Source of the DNA: Rosettibacter sp037481715
Lineage (GTDB): Bacteria; Bacteroidota; Ignavibacteria; Ignavibacteriales; Melioribacteraceae
DNA length: 64,000 nucleotides
Direction of reading: 5' to 3'
Assembly: GCA_037481715.1 (NCBI GenBank)
Contig: JBBFLD010000002.1
Coordinates: 1-64,000 of the forward strand
Shown here piece after piece: positions 43,694 through 52,655 of this stretch (position 1 is its first letter; each line of letters begins with the position of its first letter). The notes beneath the pieces are model-generated. The model had not been told where the DNA came from. It worked only from the letters and a program-made list of their open reading frames with translations, and searched no databases. A program made the translations under genes and the position numbers.

Positions 43694-45550
43694 TTATAAA
43701 ACATTCTTTTTGGGAAAAGTTAGAATAATTTCTGTCCCTTTATTTTTTTCGCTGTTAATTACAAAATTTCCACCCATTAATTTTGTAAGTCTATATGCTA
43801 CTGTTAAACCCAGACCAATTCCTTCGTAAGGTCTTGTGTATCCTTCAATTTCTTGACTGAATGGAAGTAATATTCTATCGATTTGAGAATTATCAATTCC
43901 AATTCCTGTATCTGCAATGATAATTTCAACATTATCCTGATAATTTCTTGATGCCAAATAAACATATCCATAAGATGTGTACTTAATAGCATTGTCAATG
44001 AGCAAATCGATAATTTTTTCCAGTTTTATCCAATCAATTTCAATTAAAGCTTCATCTTCACTCAGCTCGAGCTTGAAAGTAAGATTCTTTTTTTCTGCTT
44101 CATTCAATCTTTTTTCATAAACCTGTCTAAGAACCTGATTACAATTCAGGATTACCATTTCAAGTTCAACTTCGTCAGATTCAATTTGTGCTAATTCAAC
44201 AATATTTGTAAAAGCATTCAATACTCTGCCTAAAACTTCTTTTACTGAATCCATTAATTCTTTTATTGACACATAATCCTGAGCAGCCAAACAATCATCA
44301 ATAATTTCAGAATAGCCAATAATTCCATTAAATGGTGTTCTTATTTCATGCGATATATTTGCAATGAAAGCAGATTTCATTTTATTGAGTTGAATTTCTT
44401 TCAAGTAATTTTTCTCGAGCTGTTCTCTATATTTTGTTTCATCTGTTATATCTTTAAGTGTAATTATATAAATTTTACTTCCATTCCCATTGTGATGCGT
44501 CGATGTAATTTTGCAGTTAAAATGTTGATCCGATGAATGATGATAGAAAAATTGCTGGAATGAATCTTCATTTTCTTCGAGCAGTTTTATATTCTGGCTG
44601 ATAATATCAAATAATTGAGGAGGGAGATAATCATTTATTACTTGAAGATAAAGCTTGCTCTTATCAAGATTAAATAATTTGCAAAAGTTGTCGTTTGCAT
44701 TTTCAAAGTATATTTGATTATCAATTGATTTAAGAATCAACAACAAATCAGAAATGTTCTCAATTATTAATTTCTGTTTCTTTTCAGATTCCTCAATAAT
44801 TTTTTTCTGATAGATATGTTCTGTAAGATTGTTGGCACTTAGAACAAAATTAATTTCGAAAGAATCAATTGGAGAAAAAGGCTGAAGTGTAAAATCCCAG
44901 TACTGAATTTCACCTCTCTTTTTTATTTCAACTAATTTCTTCCAGAATTTCCCATTATTTAATGCAAGAGATAAAAGTTCATAATCATTCTGGCTTAAGT
45001 ATTCTTTCATTATCTCCGTAATTTCTACATTAAAAAGTTTATCCAGTCCTCGTGAAAATATTTCTTCAAATGAACTTGTTGCATAACTAATTCTTTTTTG
45101 ATTATTGATAATTATAATTGGTACTTTGCCATAATCAAGCGCATGATGGAGTGAATCAATTTTCTTTTCAATAATTTTTCTTTGTTCAAGAGATTCTACA
45201 GTAATTAATAAATATTCATTAGACAAAACAAGAATTCTTTCTATGCCAACTTGATAAGTATTATTATTTGGATTAAAATTTGTATTAATGGAAAGGTCAG
45301 CGGTTAGATTGCGATATTTGCTTTCAACAAATCCTTTAACAAACACCAAAAATTCTGATGATGGATTAAGCCTTTGCAAATTATCGTTTACATTCAATCG
45401 AAATAAATTTTTAAATGCTGTATTGCAGTAAACAACCTCGAGCAAATGAGATACAATAGCAATTGCTCTGCTGGAAGGCAGTTCTTTATAATTAAAAAAT
45501 CCCTTTTCGGAATTTGCTAAATTTTCATTGAAATTAGTCCAGTCAGGCAT
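43694..45550 (-). CDS. PAS-domain sensor histidine kinase
   Basis: 618 aa from ATG 45550, preferred to a TTG two codons earlier. There is no membrane segment, so it is a soluble sensor. Three PAS-like regions (about 30-120, 140-245, 260-375) precede a HisKA domain with FIANISHEIRTPFNG (phospho-acceptor His401). HATPase boxes are IIDLLIDNAIKYT, IIIADTGIGID and EGIGLGLTVAYRL. It is complete and should be active. It sits among several receiver proteins of the motility region, which are its candidate partners. Confidence 0.92.
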   Translation of the reverse strand: MPDWTNFNENLANSEKGFFNYKELPSSRAIAIVSHLLEVVYCNTAFKNLFRLNVNDNLQRLNPSSEFLVFVKGFVESKYRNLTADLSINTNFNPNNNTYQVGIERILVLSNEYLLITVESLEQRKIIEKKIDSLHHALDYGKVPIIIINNQKRISYATSSFEEIFSRGLDKLFNVEITEIMKEYLSQNDYELLSLALNNGKFWKKLVEIKKRGEIQYWDFTLQPFSPIDSFEINFVLSANNLTEHIYQKKIIEESEKKQKLIIENISDLLLILKSIDNQIYFENANDNFCKLFNLDKSKLYLQVINDYLPPQLFDIISQNIKLLEENEDSFQQFFYHHSSDQHFNCKITSTHHNGNGSKIYIITLKDITDETKYREQLEKNYLKEIQLNKMKSAFIANISHEIRTPFNGIIGYSEIIDDCLAAQDYVSIKELMDSVKEVLGRVLNAFTNIVELAQIESDEVELEMVILNCNQVLRQVYEKRLNEAEKKNLTFKLELSEDEALIEIDWIKLEKIIDLLIDNAIKYTSYGYVYLASRNYQDNVEIIIADTGIGIDNSQIDRILLPFSQEIEGYTRPYEGIGLGLTVAYRLTKLMGGNFVINSEKNKGTEIILTFPKKNVL

Positions 45551-45559
45551 AATCAAGAA

Positions 45560-46207
45560 TCACTTTATGTGTATACTTTTAATTAATATACCATCGTGTT
45601 CACCTCTTGACTCACCATTTTGTAAATGATGAATTTTCAATGAAGCATACTTATCCAAAAATTTTATCAAGCAATCATTGATATAATTAAATTCTTTATT
45701 TAATGAATCAATGAAATCACTTGTCAGTGAATCAATGGTATATTGGTCAGTTATAACATTCGGTTTTATAACACTTTGTGATTTAAACTGCTCGAAGAAT
45801 TCATTTAATGAATTAAGTGTTTTATCAAAATCGCTTTCATGCATATTAAATTTAATTGGAGCAATAAGTATTACTACAACAACAATTTCTGCTGCAAAAC
45901 CAAGAACATCTTTTTTAATTTTGTATTCAATGTTTTTGAATTTATTGAGTTGATTAATCTCAACTGTAGTATCAAATTCAAATCCATCAAGTTCAAAAAT
46001 GATGTGAACTTTATCTGCTTCTTGATTAATCTTTTTTAATTTCCAGCCATAAGCTGCAAGAAGCGCAGTAGCAGGAGAAATCAATGCAGTGTCATTAATT
46101 GGATTGGATGAGTATGTATAAGAATTTACTTTCTTATAATACTTTGGACTGCCTGCAGACTTTTTATAGTCTGAATTTGGGCTAATATTTACAACTTTTT
46201 CCAACAT
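45560..46207 (-). CDS. Unknown protein in the motility cluster
   Basis: 215 aa, not recognised. A strong Shine-Dalgarno (GGAGGAGAAGG) precedes the ATG. The N-terminus is polar and likely disordered (SYTYSSNPINDTALISP), the centre has one hydrophobic stretch in a predicted beta region (LGFAAEIVVVVILIAPIKF, about 102-120), and the C-terminus is helical. It lies 9 nt before the PAS kinase and 48 nt after the receiver protein, so it may be functionally tied to that signalling pair. Confidence 0.5.
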   Translation of the reverse strand: MLEKVVNISPNSDYKKSAGSPKYYKKVNSYTYSSNPINDTALISPATALLAAYGWKLKKINQEADKVHIIFELDGFEFDTTVEINQLNKFKNIEYKIKKDVLGFAAEIVVVVILIAPIKFNMHESDFDKTLNSLNEFFEQFKSQSVIKPNVITDQYTIDSLTSDFIDSLNKEFNYINDCLIKFLDKYASLKIHHLQNGESRGEHDGILIKSIHIK

Positions 46208-46255
46208 GCCTTCTCCTCCACCTTATTATCGAAGGAAAAGGCATATTTTTTAATC

Positions 46256-46909
46256 TCAATCTGTTTTAATCATGCGATTCTCGTCCACATAATCAATCAA
46301 TTGAGGATTTTGCAGGTAAATTAATTGCTGGACAAATTTATTTATTCTATCAACGGATTCATTAATTGTTTTTAATTCTTCCGATAATTTTGCTTTTTCT
46401 TCTTCACTAAGTTCATTTTCTATAGTCTTAAGAGAAAGCACAAGACTGCTTAATGGATTATTAATTTTATGGCCAATTGTGCAAGCCATTTCAATTACAG
46501 CTTTATTATGTTCAGCGTTCTTAAGTTCATTTTGGAGATTATAAATTCTAATGCCTGAACGGATTCTTGCAAGTAATTCCTGATTTTCTACTGGTTTAAC
46601 AAGAAAGTCATCAGCACCAATATCCAAGCCCATAATTCTATCTTTTAATGAAGAACGTGCAGTCAAAATGATAAAATAAATTCCTTTATACTTTTCATCA
46701 CTTTTTAAAATATTGCACAAAGCAAGACCATCAAGCACAGGCATTGTCCAATCTGCAAGAATAACTTTTGGTGAAAAAGTTTTTAAGACTTCAAGTGCAT
46801 CCTCGCCGTTAATAGCAGTAACAACTTCATAATTATTTCGTGTCAATAATTTTTCGAGGATGAACCGTGTATCTTTTTCGTCTTCTACTACTAAGATTTT
46901 ATCCTTCAT
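46256..46909 (-). CDS. Receiver domain fused to a HisKA-like domain without ATPase
   Basis: 217 aa. The receiver domain (1-120) is complete: acidic pair at 10-11, Asp53, Thr83 and Lys105. The C-terminal part (about 130-205) looks like a histidine-kinase dimerisation helix pair with GHKINNPLSSLV (His147), but no HATPase domain follows. It could be a dimeric response regulator or a phosphotransfer relay. It overlaps the upstream receiver gene by 11 nt. Confidence 0.85.
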   Translation of the reverse strand: MKDKILVVEDEKDTRFILEKLLTRNNYEVVTAINGEDALEVLKTFSPKVILADWTMPVLDGLALCNILKSDEKYKGIYFIILTARSSLKDRIMGLDIGADDFLVKPVENQELLARIRSGIRIYNLQNELKNAEHNKAVIEMACTIGHKINNPLSSLVLSLKTIENELSEEEKAKLSEELKTINESVDRINKFVQQLIYLQNPQLIDYVDENRMIKTD

Positions 46910-47303
46910 TGATAAACCTATTTACTTTTTGAATTAATTTTTCAAAACTGATTATTGGTTTCAGGATTACATCATCTGCAAGGCTTTCCCTTAAAAGATT
47001 ATCTCCACAATAATTTGGAGAATATGCAGTTACTAATATAATAGGTAAAACTAAATTATTAAAATTTTCTTTAATATATCTTGACAATTTTATACCGTCA
47101 TATTTTTCTGAGTTCAGATAAGTATTTCTTAAATTAATGTCCATAATAATCAAAGAAATTTTTTCATTCTTAATTGTTGAAATAATTTTTTCACCGTCTT
47201 CAAGAATAATAACATCATGTCCAAGCTTACGAAAAAGTATACGATAAAATTCCTGCAGTATATTATCGTCTTCTATGATTAATATTTTATGATTATTCTT
47301 CAC
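46899..47303 (-). CDS. Single-domain response regulator
   Basis: 134-aa stand-alone receiver: IIEDDNILQEF (acidic pair at 11-12), Asp55 in IIMDINLRN, Thr/Ala in LVTAYS and a Lys in DVILKPI. It resembles CheY-type output through protein contact. It starts 3 nt after motB and overlaps the next receiver gene, so it belongs to the motor/signalling operon. Confidence 0.88.
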   Translation of the reverse strand: MKNNHKILIIEDDNILQEFYRILFRKLGHDVIILEDGEKIISTIKNEKISLIIMDINLRNTYLNSEKYDGIKLSRYIKENFNNLVLPIILVTAYSPNYCGDNLLRESLADDVILKPIISFEKLIQKVNRFINEG

Positions 47304-47306
47304 AAT

Positions 47307-48128
47307 TTATCTTGTATATTTTAATGTAATACTTATTCTTCTGTTAACATAGCTGTAAGGGTCGTTTGGGTCACGCAGTCGTGTATCTGCATAACCACGA
47401 ATTTCATCAATTTGTTTTTCTGATACTCCTCCTGCCACAAGAGCTCGCTTTGCAGAATTAGCTCTGTCGGCACTTAATTCAAAATTTGTATAACCAGTTC
47501 CATCATTTCGATATTGACGAGAGTCTGTATGTCCTTCAATTATGATTTTATTTTTAAGCTTAGAAATTTCAGAACCAATTTTAAGTAATAATCTGCGAGC
47601 TTCTGGTTTTAGTTCTGAAGTACCAATTTCAAAAAAAATATCGTTAGCAGAATCAACAAGTTCAATTCTTAAACCTTCTTTAACTACTTCAATTTTAACT
47701 TGGTCAGAAAGCTTCATTAATTCAGTATCTTTAGACAAATCTTCTTTAATCTTTTCAGCCATTTTTTCGAGTTCTTGTTTTTCCATTTCCTTTTGTTTCA
47801 TTTCTTCCTGCAATTTCAAATCAATCATTTGAGAGGAAGAGCCATCAAATAAATTTTTGCTTTTTGTAGAAAATCCTATTGGATCGGCAAAATAAGCTGC
47901 TACGGCTTGTTTAACTTCTTCGCTTTGTCCTAAAACCCAGAGTACAATAAAAAGAGCCATCATTGCAGTAACAAAATCTGCATAAGCAACTTTCCAAGCT
48001 CCTCCATGATGACCACCGTGACCCTTTTTAATTTTTTTAATTATTGGAGGTTCATCAAAATGGACTTCCTGAGGAGGCGGTGGCTGTTCCTGCTTTGTTG
48101 TTGGTCTTTTATTTGCAACTTCAGGCAT
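47307..48128 (-). CDS. motB: Flagellar stator protein MotB (pair 1)
   Basis: 273 aa. A Pro-rich N-terminus and a His/Gly-rich stretch (GHGGHHGGAWK) precede a single membrane helix with the ion-binding Asp51 in AYADFVTAMMALFIVLW, as in proton-type MotB. An OmpA-like peptidoglycan-binding domain follows (about 150-270, IIEGHTDSR ... NFELSADRANSAKRAL). With MotA it forms the torque unit. It overlaps motA by one base. Confidence 0.92.
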   Translation of the reverse strand: MPEVANKRPTTKQEQPPPPQEVHFDEPPIIKKIKKGHGGHHGGAWKVAYADFVTAMMALFIVLWVLGQSEEVKQAVAAYFADPIGFSTKSKNLFDGSSSQMIDLKLQEEMKQKEMEKQELEKMAEKIKEDLSKDTELMKLSDQVKIEVVKEGLRIELVDSANDIFFEIGTSELKPEARRLLLKIGSEISKLKNKIIIEGHTDSRQYRNDGTGYTNFELSADRANSAKRALVAGGVSEKQIDEIRGYADTRLRDPNDPYSYVNRRISITLKYTR

Positions 48129-48982
48129 TATTTCTTACCTCGCAATGCGTTTTCTAATTCTTGAAATGTAGGTCTATGGTCAGAATAAATTGTTCTTCTT
48201 GCCATTTCAGCAGCAACAAATGGCGGGTTTCCTTTTACATAAGCAAGTATAAAAGTTTTTATAATTATTAAATCCTGAATCCTGTCGCTAATGATATGAT
48301 GAAGATTTGCAGCAATAGGATTAACAAAACCATAGCTGAGTAACACACCTAAGAAAGTACCAACTAATGCTGCTGCAACGTGATGACCTACTGCTTCAGC
48401 ACCTTCATTAATTGAAGACATTGTTATAATAACTCCAAGTACAGCTGCAACAATACCTAATCCTGGCAAAGAATCTCCTACTCTTCCAATCGTTTCAGAG
48501 ACTGGTTTATTTTCATTTTCATAAGTTTCTATTTCTGCATCCATCATATTTTCAAGTTCATGAGGTGGAACAGAACCGGCAAGCATAACTTTCATTGTAT
48601 CACAAAAGAAATCTTTTTTAATTGGGTCTTCAATAAAACTTTTACTCTTAGAAAGTATTTCACTTTTTTCTGGTGCTTCAATATGTTTTTCAATGGCAAG
48701 CAACCCTTCACGTTGAGCAGTTAAGAAAAGTGTGCTGAATGCTTTCAGCATTTCAATATAATCTTCTTTTGATGTTGAATGACCTTTGAACAATAAAGGA
48801 AGCTGAGACATAATTTTCTTTAATAGAATTGGCGGCGAAGAAATTAAAATGCTGCCTATTGCTGCACCACCGATTGTAATAAATTCTGAAATTTGAATTA
48901 ACAGTACAAGATTACCGCCAGCAATTAAAAACCCAGCTATTACTGAGCCAAGAACTACAGCAATTCCAATTATTACAAACAT
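48128..48982 (-). CDS. motA: Flagellar stator protein MotA (pair 1)
   Basis: 284 aa with four membrane segments (about 1-22, 30-50, 165-190, 200-222) and the cytoplasmic loop between the second and third. GDSLPGLGIVAAVLGVIITM and LVGTFLGVLLSYGFVNPIA are conserved MotA/TolQ/ExbB motifs. AGGGAG lies 5 nt before the start. It is translated together with motB of pair 1. Confidence 0.92.
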   Translation of the reverse strand: MFVIIGIAVVLGSVIAGFLIAGGNLVLLIQISEFITIGGAAIGSILISSPPILLKKIMSQLPLLFKGHSTSKEDYIEMLKAFSTLFLTAQREGLLAIEKHIEAPEKSEILSKSKSFIEDPIKKDFFCDTMKVMLAGSVPPHELENMMDAEIETYENENKPVSETIGRVGDSLPGLGIVAAVLGVIITMSSINEGAEAVGHHVAAALVGTFLGVLLSYGFVNPIAANLHHIISDRIQDLIIIKTFILAYVKGNPPFVAAEMARRTIYSDHRPTFQELENALRGKK

Positions 48983-48991
48983 TTTTCTCCC

Positions 48992-49711
48992 TTATTTTGA
49001 GTTTAATATTTCTATAACTTCTACTTCGTGAATTAAATCCTGATATTTGCTGTAAACTTCAATCCAGTCAATATTTTTTTCGTTCAATAAATCTTCAATT
49101 GTTTTACATAAATTCGAAATAATATTAAATCCAAGTGTTCCGCTTGAACCTTTGAGTTCATGCGCTACTGTTTTGAGTAAATTAATATTCTTGGCATTCA
49201 ATGATTCTTCAAATACTTTTAATTTTTGCTGCACATTGGCAAGAAAAAATTTCTTCATGCTTTCTAATATTTCTTTCTTGTCAATATTGCTTAATGATTT
49301 TTCTCTTTTGATATTCATTAAAAAGTCTTTTCCGAGTGCTTCACTAATTCCTTTTAACAGAACTTTTTTACTCAAAGGTTTAGAAATTACATGAACAGCA
49401 CCAGCTTCAACTGCAGCAATTACATTTTTTTTATCAGTATGACCACTTACTACAATAACAGGGATATTTTTAAAATCATCAAGCATTTTTATAATTTTTA
49501 TCATTCTTAAGCCGTCAAGGTTAGGCATCATTATATCTACAAAAATTAATCTGGGTTTGTATTCAATTGCTTTTTGAATACCTTCCAACCCATCGCTGCA
49601 TGTGATAACTTCAATATCATAATCAGATAAAAAACTTTTGAACAGCGATTGAATTACTTCTGAATCATCAATTACAAGAATTCTAACCTTGTCGTCATAC
49701 GGCACGGACAT
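48992..49711 (-). CDS. Response regulator with Hpt phosphotransfer domain
   Basis: 239 aa. The receiver domain (1-125) has an acidic pair at 15-16, Asp59 in IFVDIMMPNLDG, Ser89 and Lys111. A C-terminal Hpt helix bundle has the phospho-accepting His184 in AHELKGSSGTLG. It should relay phosphate between a kinase and another receiver. It overlaps csrA by one base and stands 9 nt before motA. Confidence 0.9.
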   Translation of the reverse strand: MSVPYDDKVRILVIDDSEVIQSLFKSFLSDYDIEVITCSDGLEGIQKAIEYKPRLIFVDIMMPNLDGLRMIKIIKMLDDFKNIPVIVVSGHTDKKNVIAAVEAGAVHVISKPLSKKVLLKGISEALGKDFLMNIKREKSLSNIDKKEILESMKKFFLANVQQKLKVFEESLNAKNINLLKTVAHELKGSSGTLGFNIISNLCKTIEDLLNEKNIDWIEVYSKYQDLIHEVEVIEILNSK

Positions 49712-49947
49712 TATTCTACCTTTTTAATTTTATATTTCGATAAATCAACTTTATCCTGTGTACTTGATTTTGATGCTTCCATCGAATACTGAATTACTTT
49801 TTCATAAACTTCACCGCGGTAAATCTGAACATCATTAGGTGCTGTAATTCCAATTTTTACTTGATTCTCAGATATTGACAAAACTTTTATTGTTATATCC
49901 GGACCAATTTTAATTTCTTCATCTGTTTTTCTTGATAGTATTAGCAT
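49711..49947 (-). CDS. csrA: Carbon storage regulator CsrA
   Basis: 78 aa from the ATG of MLILSRKTDEE; the longer frame adds 15 residues that do not belong to the family and would overlap fliW. RNA-binding residues are kept (LSRK at the N-terminus, Arg in IYRGEVYEK). The C-terminal extension is longer than in E. coli, as in FliW-regulated CsrA proteins. It starts 4 nt after the fliW stop. The likely targets are the two flagellin leaders. Confidence 0.94.
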   Translation of the reverse strand: MLILSRKTDEEIKIGPDITIKVLSISENQVKIGITAPNDVQIYRGEVYEKVIQYSMEASKSSTQDKVDLSKYKIKKVE

Positions 49948-49951
49948 AATT

Positions 49952-50332
49952 CTACTCAGTGAATAAATTGTAATAAAGAGAATACTTATCACTATCTAAA
50001 ATTTTTTGAAAACCTGTTTTGTTATCCTGATTAATATAAACAGGTGCTTTTAGATTAATTGTAATCTTAAGTGGATCAGGATTTAAGATTACAATTCCAA
50101 AAGCTTCATGATTTTCTTCCTGAGGATAGTTTTCGTCAATCAATCTTAATCCAAATAATGGAAAAGCTATCTCAGGTTTTTCAATTGAATTAAGCCAGTA
50201 AAAAATGTTTTCTTCCGGTTTAATGAAAACAAATTTTTTAAGTTCTTCAAAACCAATTAAACCATTTTCGAAAGTGATGACTTTGTCATCAGGAAATTCA
50301 ATTTCACCAAATTGTTTTGTTATTATTTTCAT
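49952..50332 (-). CDS. fliW: Flagellar assembly factor FliW
   Basis: 126 aa. It matches FliW from its start (TKQFGEIEFPDDKVITFENG, then LIGFEELKKFVFI). FliW binds CsrA when flagellin is low in the cytoplasm and frees the flagellin message; free flagellin takes FliW away. It lies between motB of pair 2 (6 nt) and csrA (4 nt), the common fliW-csrA arrangement. Confidence 0.93.
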   Translation of the reverse strand: MKIITKQFGEIEFPDDKVITFENGLIGFEELKKFVFIKPEENIFYWLNSIEKPEIAFPLFGLRLIDENYPQEENHEAFGIVILNPDPLKITINLKAPVYINQDNKTGFQKILDSDKYSLYYNLFTE

Positions 50333-50338
50333 GTTTAC

Positions 50339-51145
50339 TCACTTTAATATTACTATGTCTACTCTTCTATTTAATGCTCTTGTTTCTGGTAAATCATTTG
50401 ATGCAATTGGTCTGTATTCAGAATAACCAACTATTGAAACTTTATCAGGTGATAGATTTTCATTCTTAATTAAATAATATGCTGTATTAAGTGCTCTATC
50501 AACAGATAAATGCCAGTTCGATGGATACTGTGGTGTATTAATTGGAATATTATCAGTATGTCCTTCAATTCGAATATCATTTGGTAAATTTCTTAAAACT
50601 TGCGCAAGTCTTTTCAAAACTAACTTTGAATTTTCACTTAAAGTAGCTTTACCAGGCGGAAACAAAATATCATCAAGAATATGAATTGTAATGCCTCGCT
50701 CATTTTGTTCAAGTCTTATTGAATTATTGTAATTATACATAGCAATCAATTTTGTTAAATCTTCTGCTAATTTATCTTTTGGAGTAGGTATAACTTTATC
50801 AGAATTTACAATTGATAATTTTGAATCACTTCCAAAGATACTGCCAAGTGCTGCAACAACACCTTTATATTTTCCGCTGTCAATGTTCGACATTGCATAT
50901 AAAATAATAAAAAGACCCAACAGCAGAGTTATTAAATCTGCATATGTAATCAGATAACGGTCTTTATCACTTTCTTCGCGGAAGAGAGTTTCTTCAGAAT
51001 CTAAGCGCTCTTTCTTTCCAATTGTTCGCTTTGTGGAAGCATACCCACCAATCGAGCTTTCATTATTGACGGGATTTCTCCACTTAGAAGTGTTATCACT
51101 CCCTCCAGCGATATTTCCATCATATGTTTTTCTTCGAGGTGACAT
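50339..51145 (-). CDS. Flagellar stator protein MotB (pair 2)
   Basis: 268 aa. The membrane helix has the ion-binding Asp70 in YLITYADLITLLLGLFIILY, closer to Gram-positive MotB than pair 1 is. The C-terminal OmpA-like domain is IRIEGHTDNIPI ... NWHLSVDRALNTAYYL. The N-terminal tail before the helix is long (about 62 residues) and its first 48 codons overlap the end of motA in another frame. No other good start lies near the helix, and MSPRRK is a plausible MotB opening, so the ATG at 51145 is kept. Confidence 0.88.
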   Translation of the reverse strand: MSPRRKTYDGNIAGGSDNTSKWRNPVNNESSIGGYASTKRTIGKKERLDSEETLFREESDKDRYLITYADLITLLLGLFIILYAMSNIDSGKYKGVVAALGSIFGSDSKLSIVNSDKVIPTPKDKLAEDLTKLIAMYNYNNSIRLEQNERGITIHILDDILFPPGKATLSENSKLVLKRLAQVLRNLPNDIRIEGHTDNIPINTPQYPSNWHLSVDRALNTAYYLIKNENLSPDKVSIVGYSEYRPIASNDLPETRALNRRVDIVILK

Positions 51146-51777
51146 TTTTTTAATCTATCTCCTATAGGCAGCCAAATTATATTAGCTGTAAAAATTCCCC
51201 ATAAAGTTGCAATAAATGCTGATGCAATATTTCTAATTAAGGAATTTGGGTCGGCACCTGCATTAGCCAAAGTCATAATTAAACCCATTACAGTTCCAAT
51301 TATTCCCATTGTAGGTGCATAACCCCCCATTTTTGTAAAGATAAAAATATTTGAGCTGTGTCGTTCCTGCATAGCTTTTATTTCAAGTTGAGCTAAATTA
51401 TAAAGCGATTCAGGGTCAAGTCCATCAATTGCATATTTTGTCATCTTCTGTGGAAACTTGTATGGGAATTTATGTAAATCTTTTTCAATTGATAGTAAAC
51501 CTTCTCTCCTTGCTTTAATTGATAATTCTATAAAAGTATCAACAACTTTTTTTGTATCATAATGCGGTGGAAAGTAAGCTAATTTTATTAATGAAAACAT
51601 CTTCTTAAAATTATCCAGACCAAAACCAATAATAATTGCAGAGAATGTTCCACCAATTACTATCAACAAAGAAGAAAAAATAAACAAAGCTTTTATCGAA
51701 CCGCCTTCGAGTATAAAAGCTCCAAAAATTGAAAATATACCTAATGCTAATCCTAATAATGAACCTGATTTTTTCAT
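51001..51777 (-). CDS. Flagellar stator protein MotA (pair 2)
   Basis: 258 aa with four membrane segments (about 6-26, 33-52, 150-172, 182-202). Typical motifs are GGYAPTMGIIGTVMGLIMTL, ASAFIATLWGIFTANIIWLP, and the end EGVITLLSGEIPSIMKARLV ... LPQSE. The C-terminus looks complete, so the 145-nt overlap with motB of pair 2 is real on this side. The start overlaps the stop of flgL by one base. It is a second stator set for the same motor. Confidence 0.9.
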   Translation of the reverse strand: MKKSGSLLGLALGIFSIFGAFILEGGSIKALFIFSSLLIVIGGTFSAIIIGFGLDNFKKMFSLIKLAYFPPHYDTKKVVDTFIELSIKARREGLLSIEKDLHKFPYKFPQKMTKYAIDGLDPESLYNLAQLEIKAMQERHSSNIFIFTKMGGYAPTMGIIGTVMGLIMTLANAGADPNSLIRNIASAFIATLWGIFTANIIWLPIGDRLKKCHLEEKHMMEISLEGVITLLSGEIPSIMKARLVGMLPQSEQLERKSA

Positions 51778-52652
51778 TACATATAATCCAAAATTGATTT
51801 TGGTAAAATTGATGCCGCTATTTTATACGAAAGCTGCAACAGATAATCTTGATATTGCAAATCAATTGCTAACTGAGCAGGGTCTATTTCTTTTCTTTTA
51901 GATAAAAATTCTTGCGAATCCTGCAGCTGTTTTGACAAAATTGTATTTATGTCTTCAAGACGATTATATTTTTCGCCTGTCAAAGATTGAATAGAAAGAA
52001 TTTCTTTGTAAGCTGCATTTAATCTGTCCTTTAATGTTTGGTCTGGTGGAATTCCTGCATCAAGTGAATCAATTATATCATTGATTGTATCAAGCAAATC
52101 TGAATTTACAATTCTATCTCCAGTTACATTAATTGTATCTTTTATGTTATTGGCAATTTGAACTTTGACTTCACCTGTTAAATCAGAAGAATTTGTTACA
52201 ACTTTTCCATTCGAATCAATAGCCCAAGGTTCAATTGAATAATTTGTTCCTCCAAAAATATACATGTCATTATACTTCGTATTCAAATTATGAACAATAG
52301 ATTCAAGTGAAGCTCTTACTGATTCAGCTACAGTTTTAAAATTTGAGTTAAGCGGATTGCTGATATTTACAGTTTGTGAAATAATTTTTTGAACTTCATT
52401 TCCAATATTCTCAAGAGAATTTATTGTTGTATTTACAAATTCTTTTGCGTAATCAATATTTTTCTGAAATGTTTCAATTTTTCGAATTTGTGAATCAATC
52501 TTAATGATTTCGAGGGAATCAAATAAGTTATCGCTAAGCTTTTCAATTTTGCTGTTCGTAATGAGCTGATTCTGAATCTTAGCTTTTCTCTCATTAACCT
52601 GATTTTGATTATAAATATATTTCTGGCTCAATATGTTATCTGAAATTCTCAT
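51777..52652 (-). CDS. flgL: Hook-filament junction protein FlgL (HAP3)
   Basis: 291 aa with flagellin-like N- and C-terminal helices (RISDNILSQKYIYNQNQVNE; QDYLLQLSYKIAASILPKSILDYM). FlgL joins FlgK to the filament. It follows flgK by 3 nt in the hook-junction gene order flgJ-flgN-flgK-flgL. Confidence 0.88.
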   Translation of the reverse strand: MRISDNILSQKYIYNQNQVNERKAKIQNQLITNSKIEKLSDNLFDSLEIIKIDSQIRKIETFQKNIDYAKEFVNTTINSLENIGNEVQKIISQTVNISNPLNSNFKTVAESVRASLESIVHNLNTKYNDMYIFGGTNYSIEPWAIDSNGKVVTNSSDLTGEVKVQIANNIKDTINVTGDRIVNSDLLDTINDIIDSLDAGIPPDQTLKDRLNAAYKEILSIQSLTGEKYNRLEDINTILSKQLQDSQEFLSKRKEIDPAQLAIDLQYQDYLLQLSYKIAASILPKSILDYM

Positions 52653-52655
52653 TTA

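Noticed and set aside
49948..49992. Longer N-terminus of CsrA
   Set aside because: The family starts at MLILSRK; the extra 15 codons would overlap fliW and are not conserved in type.
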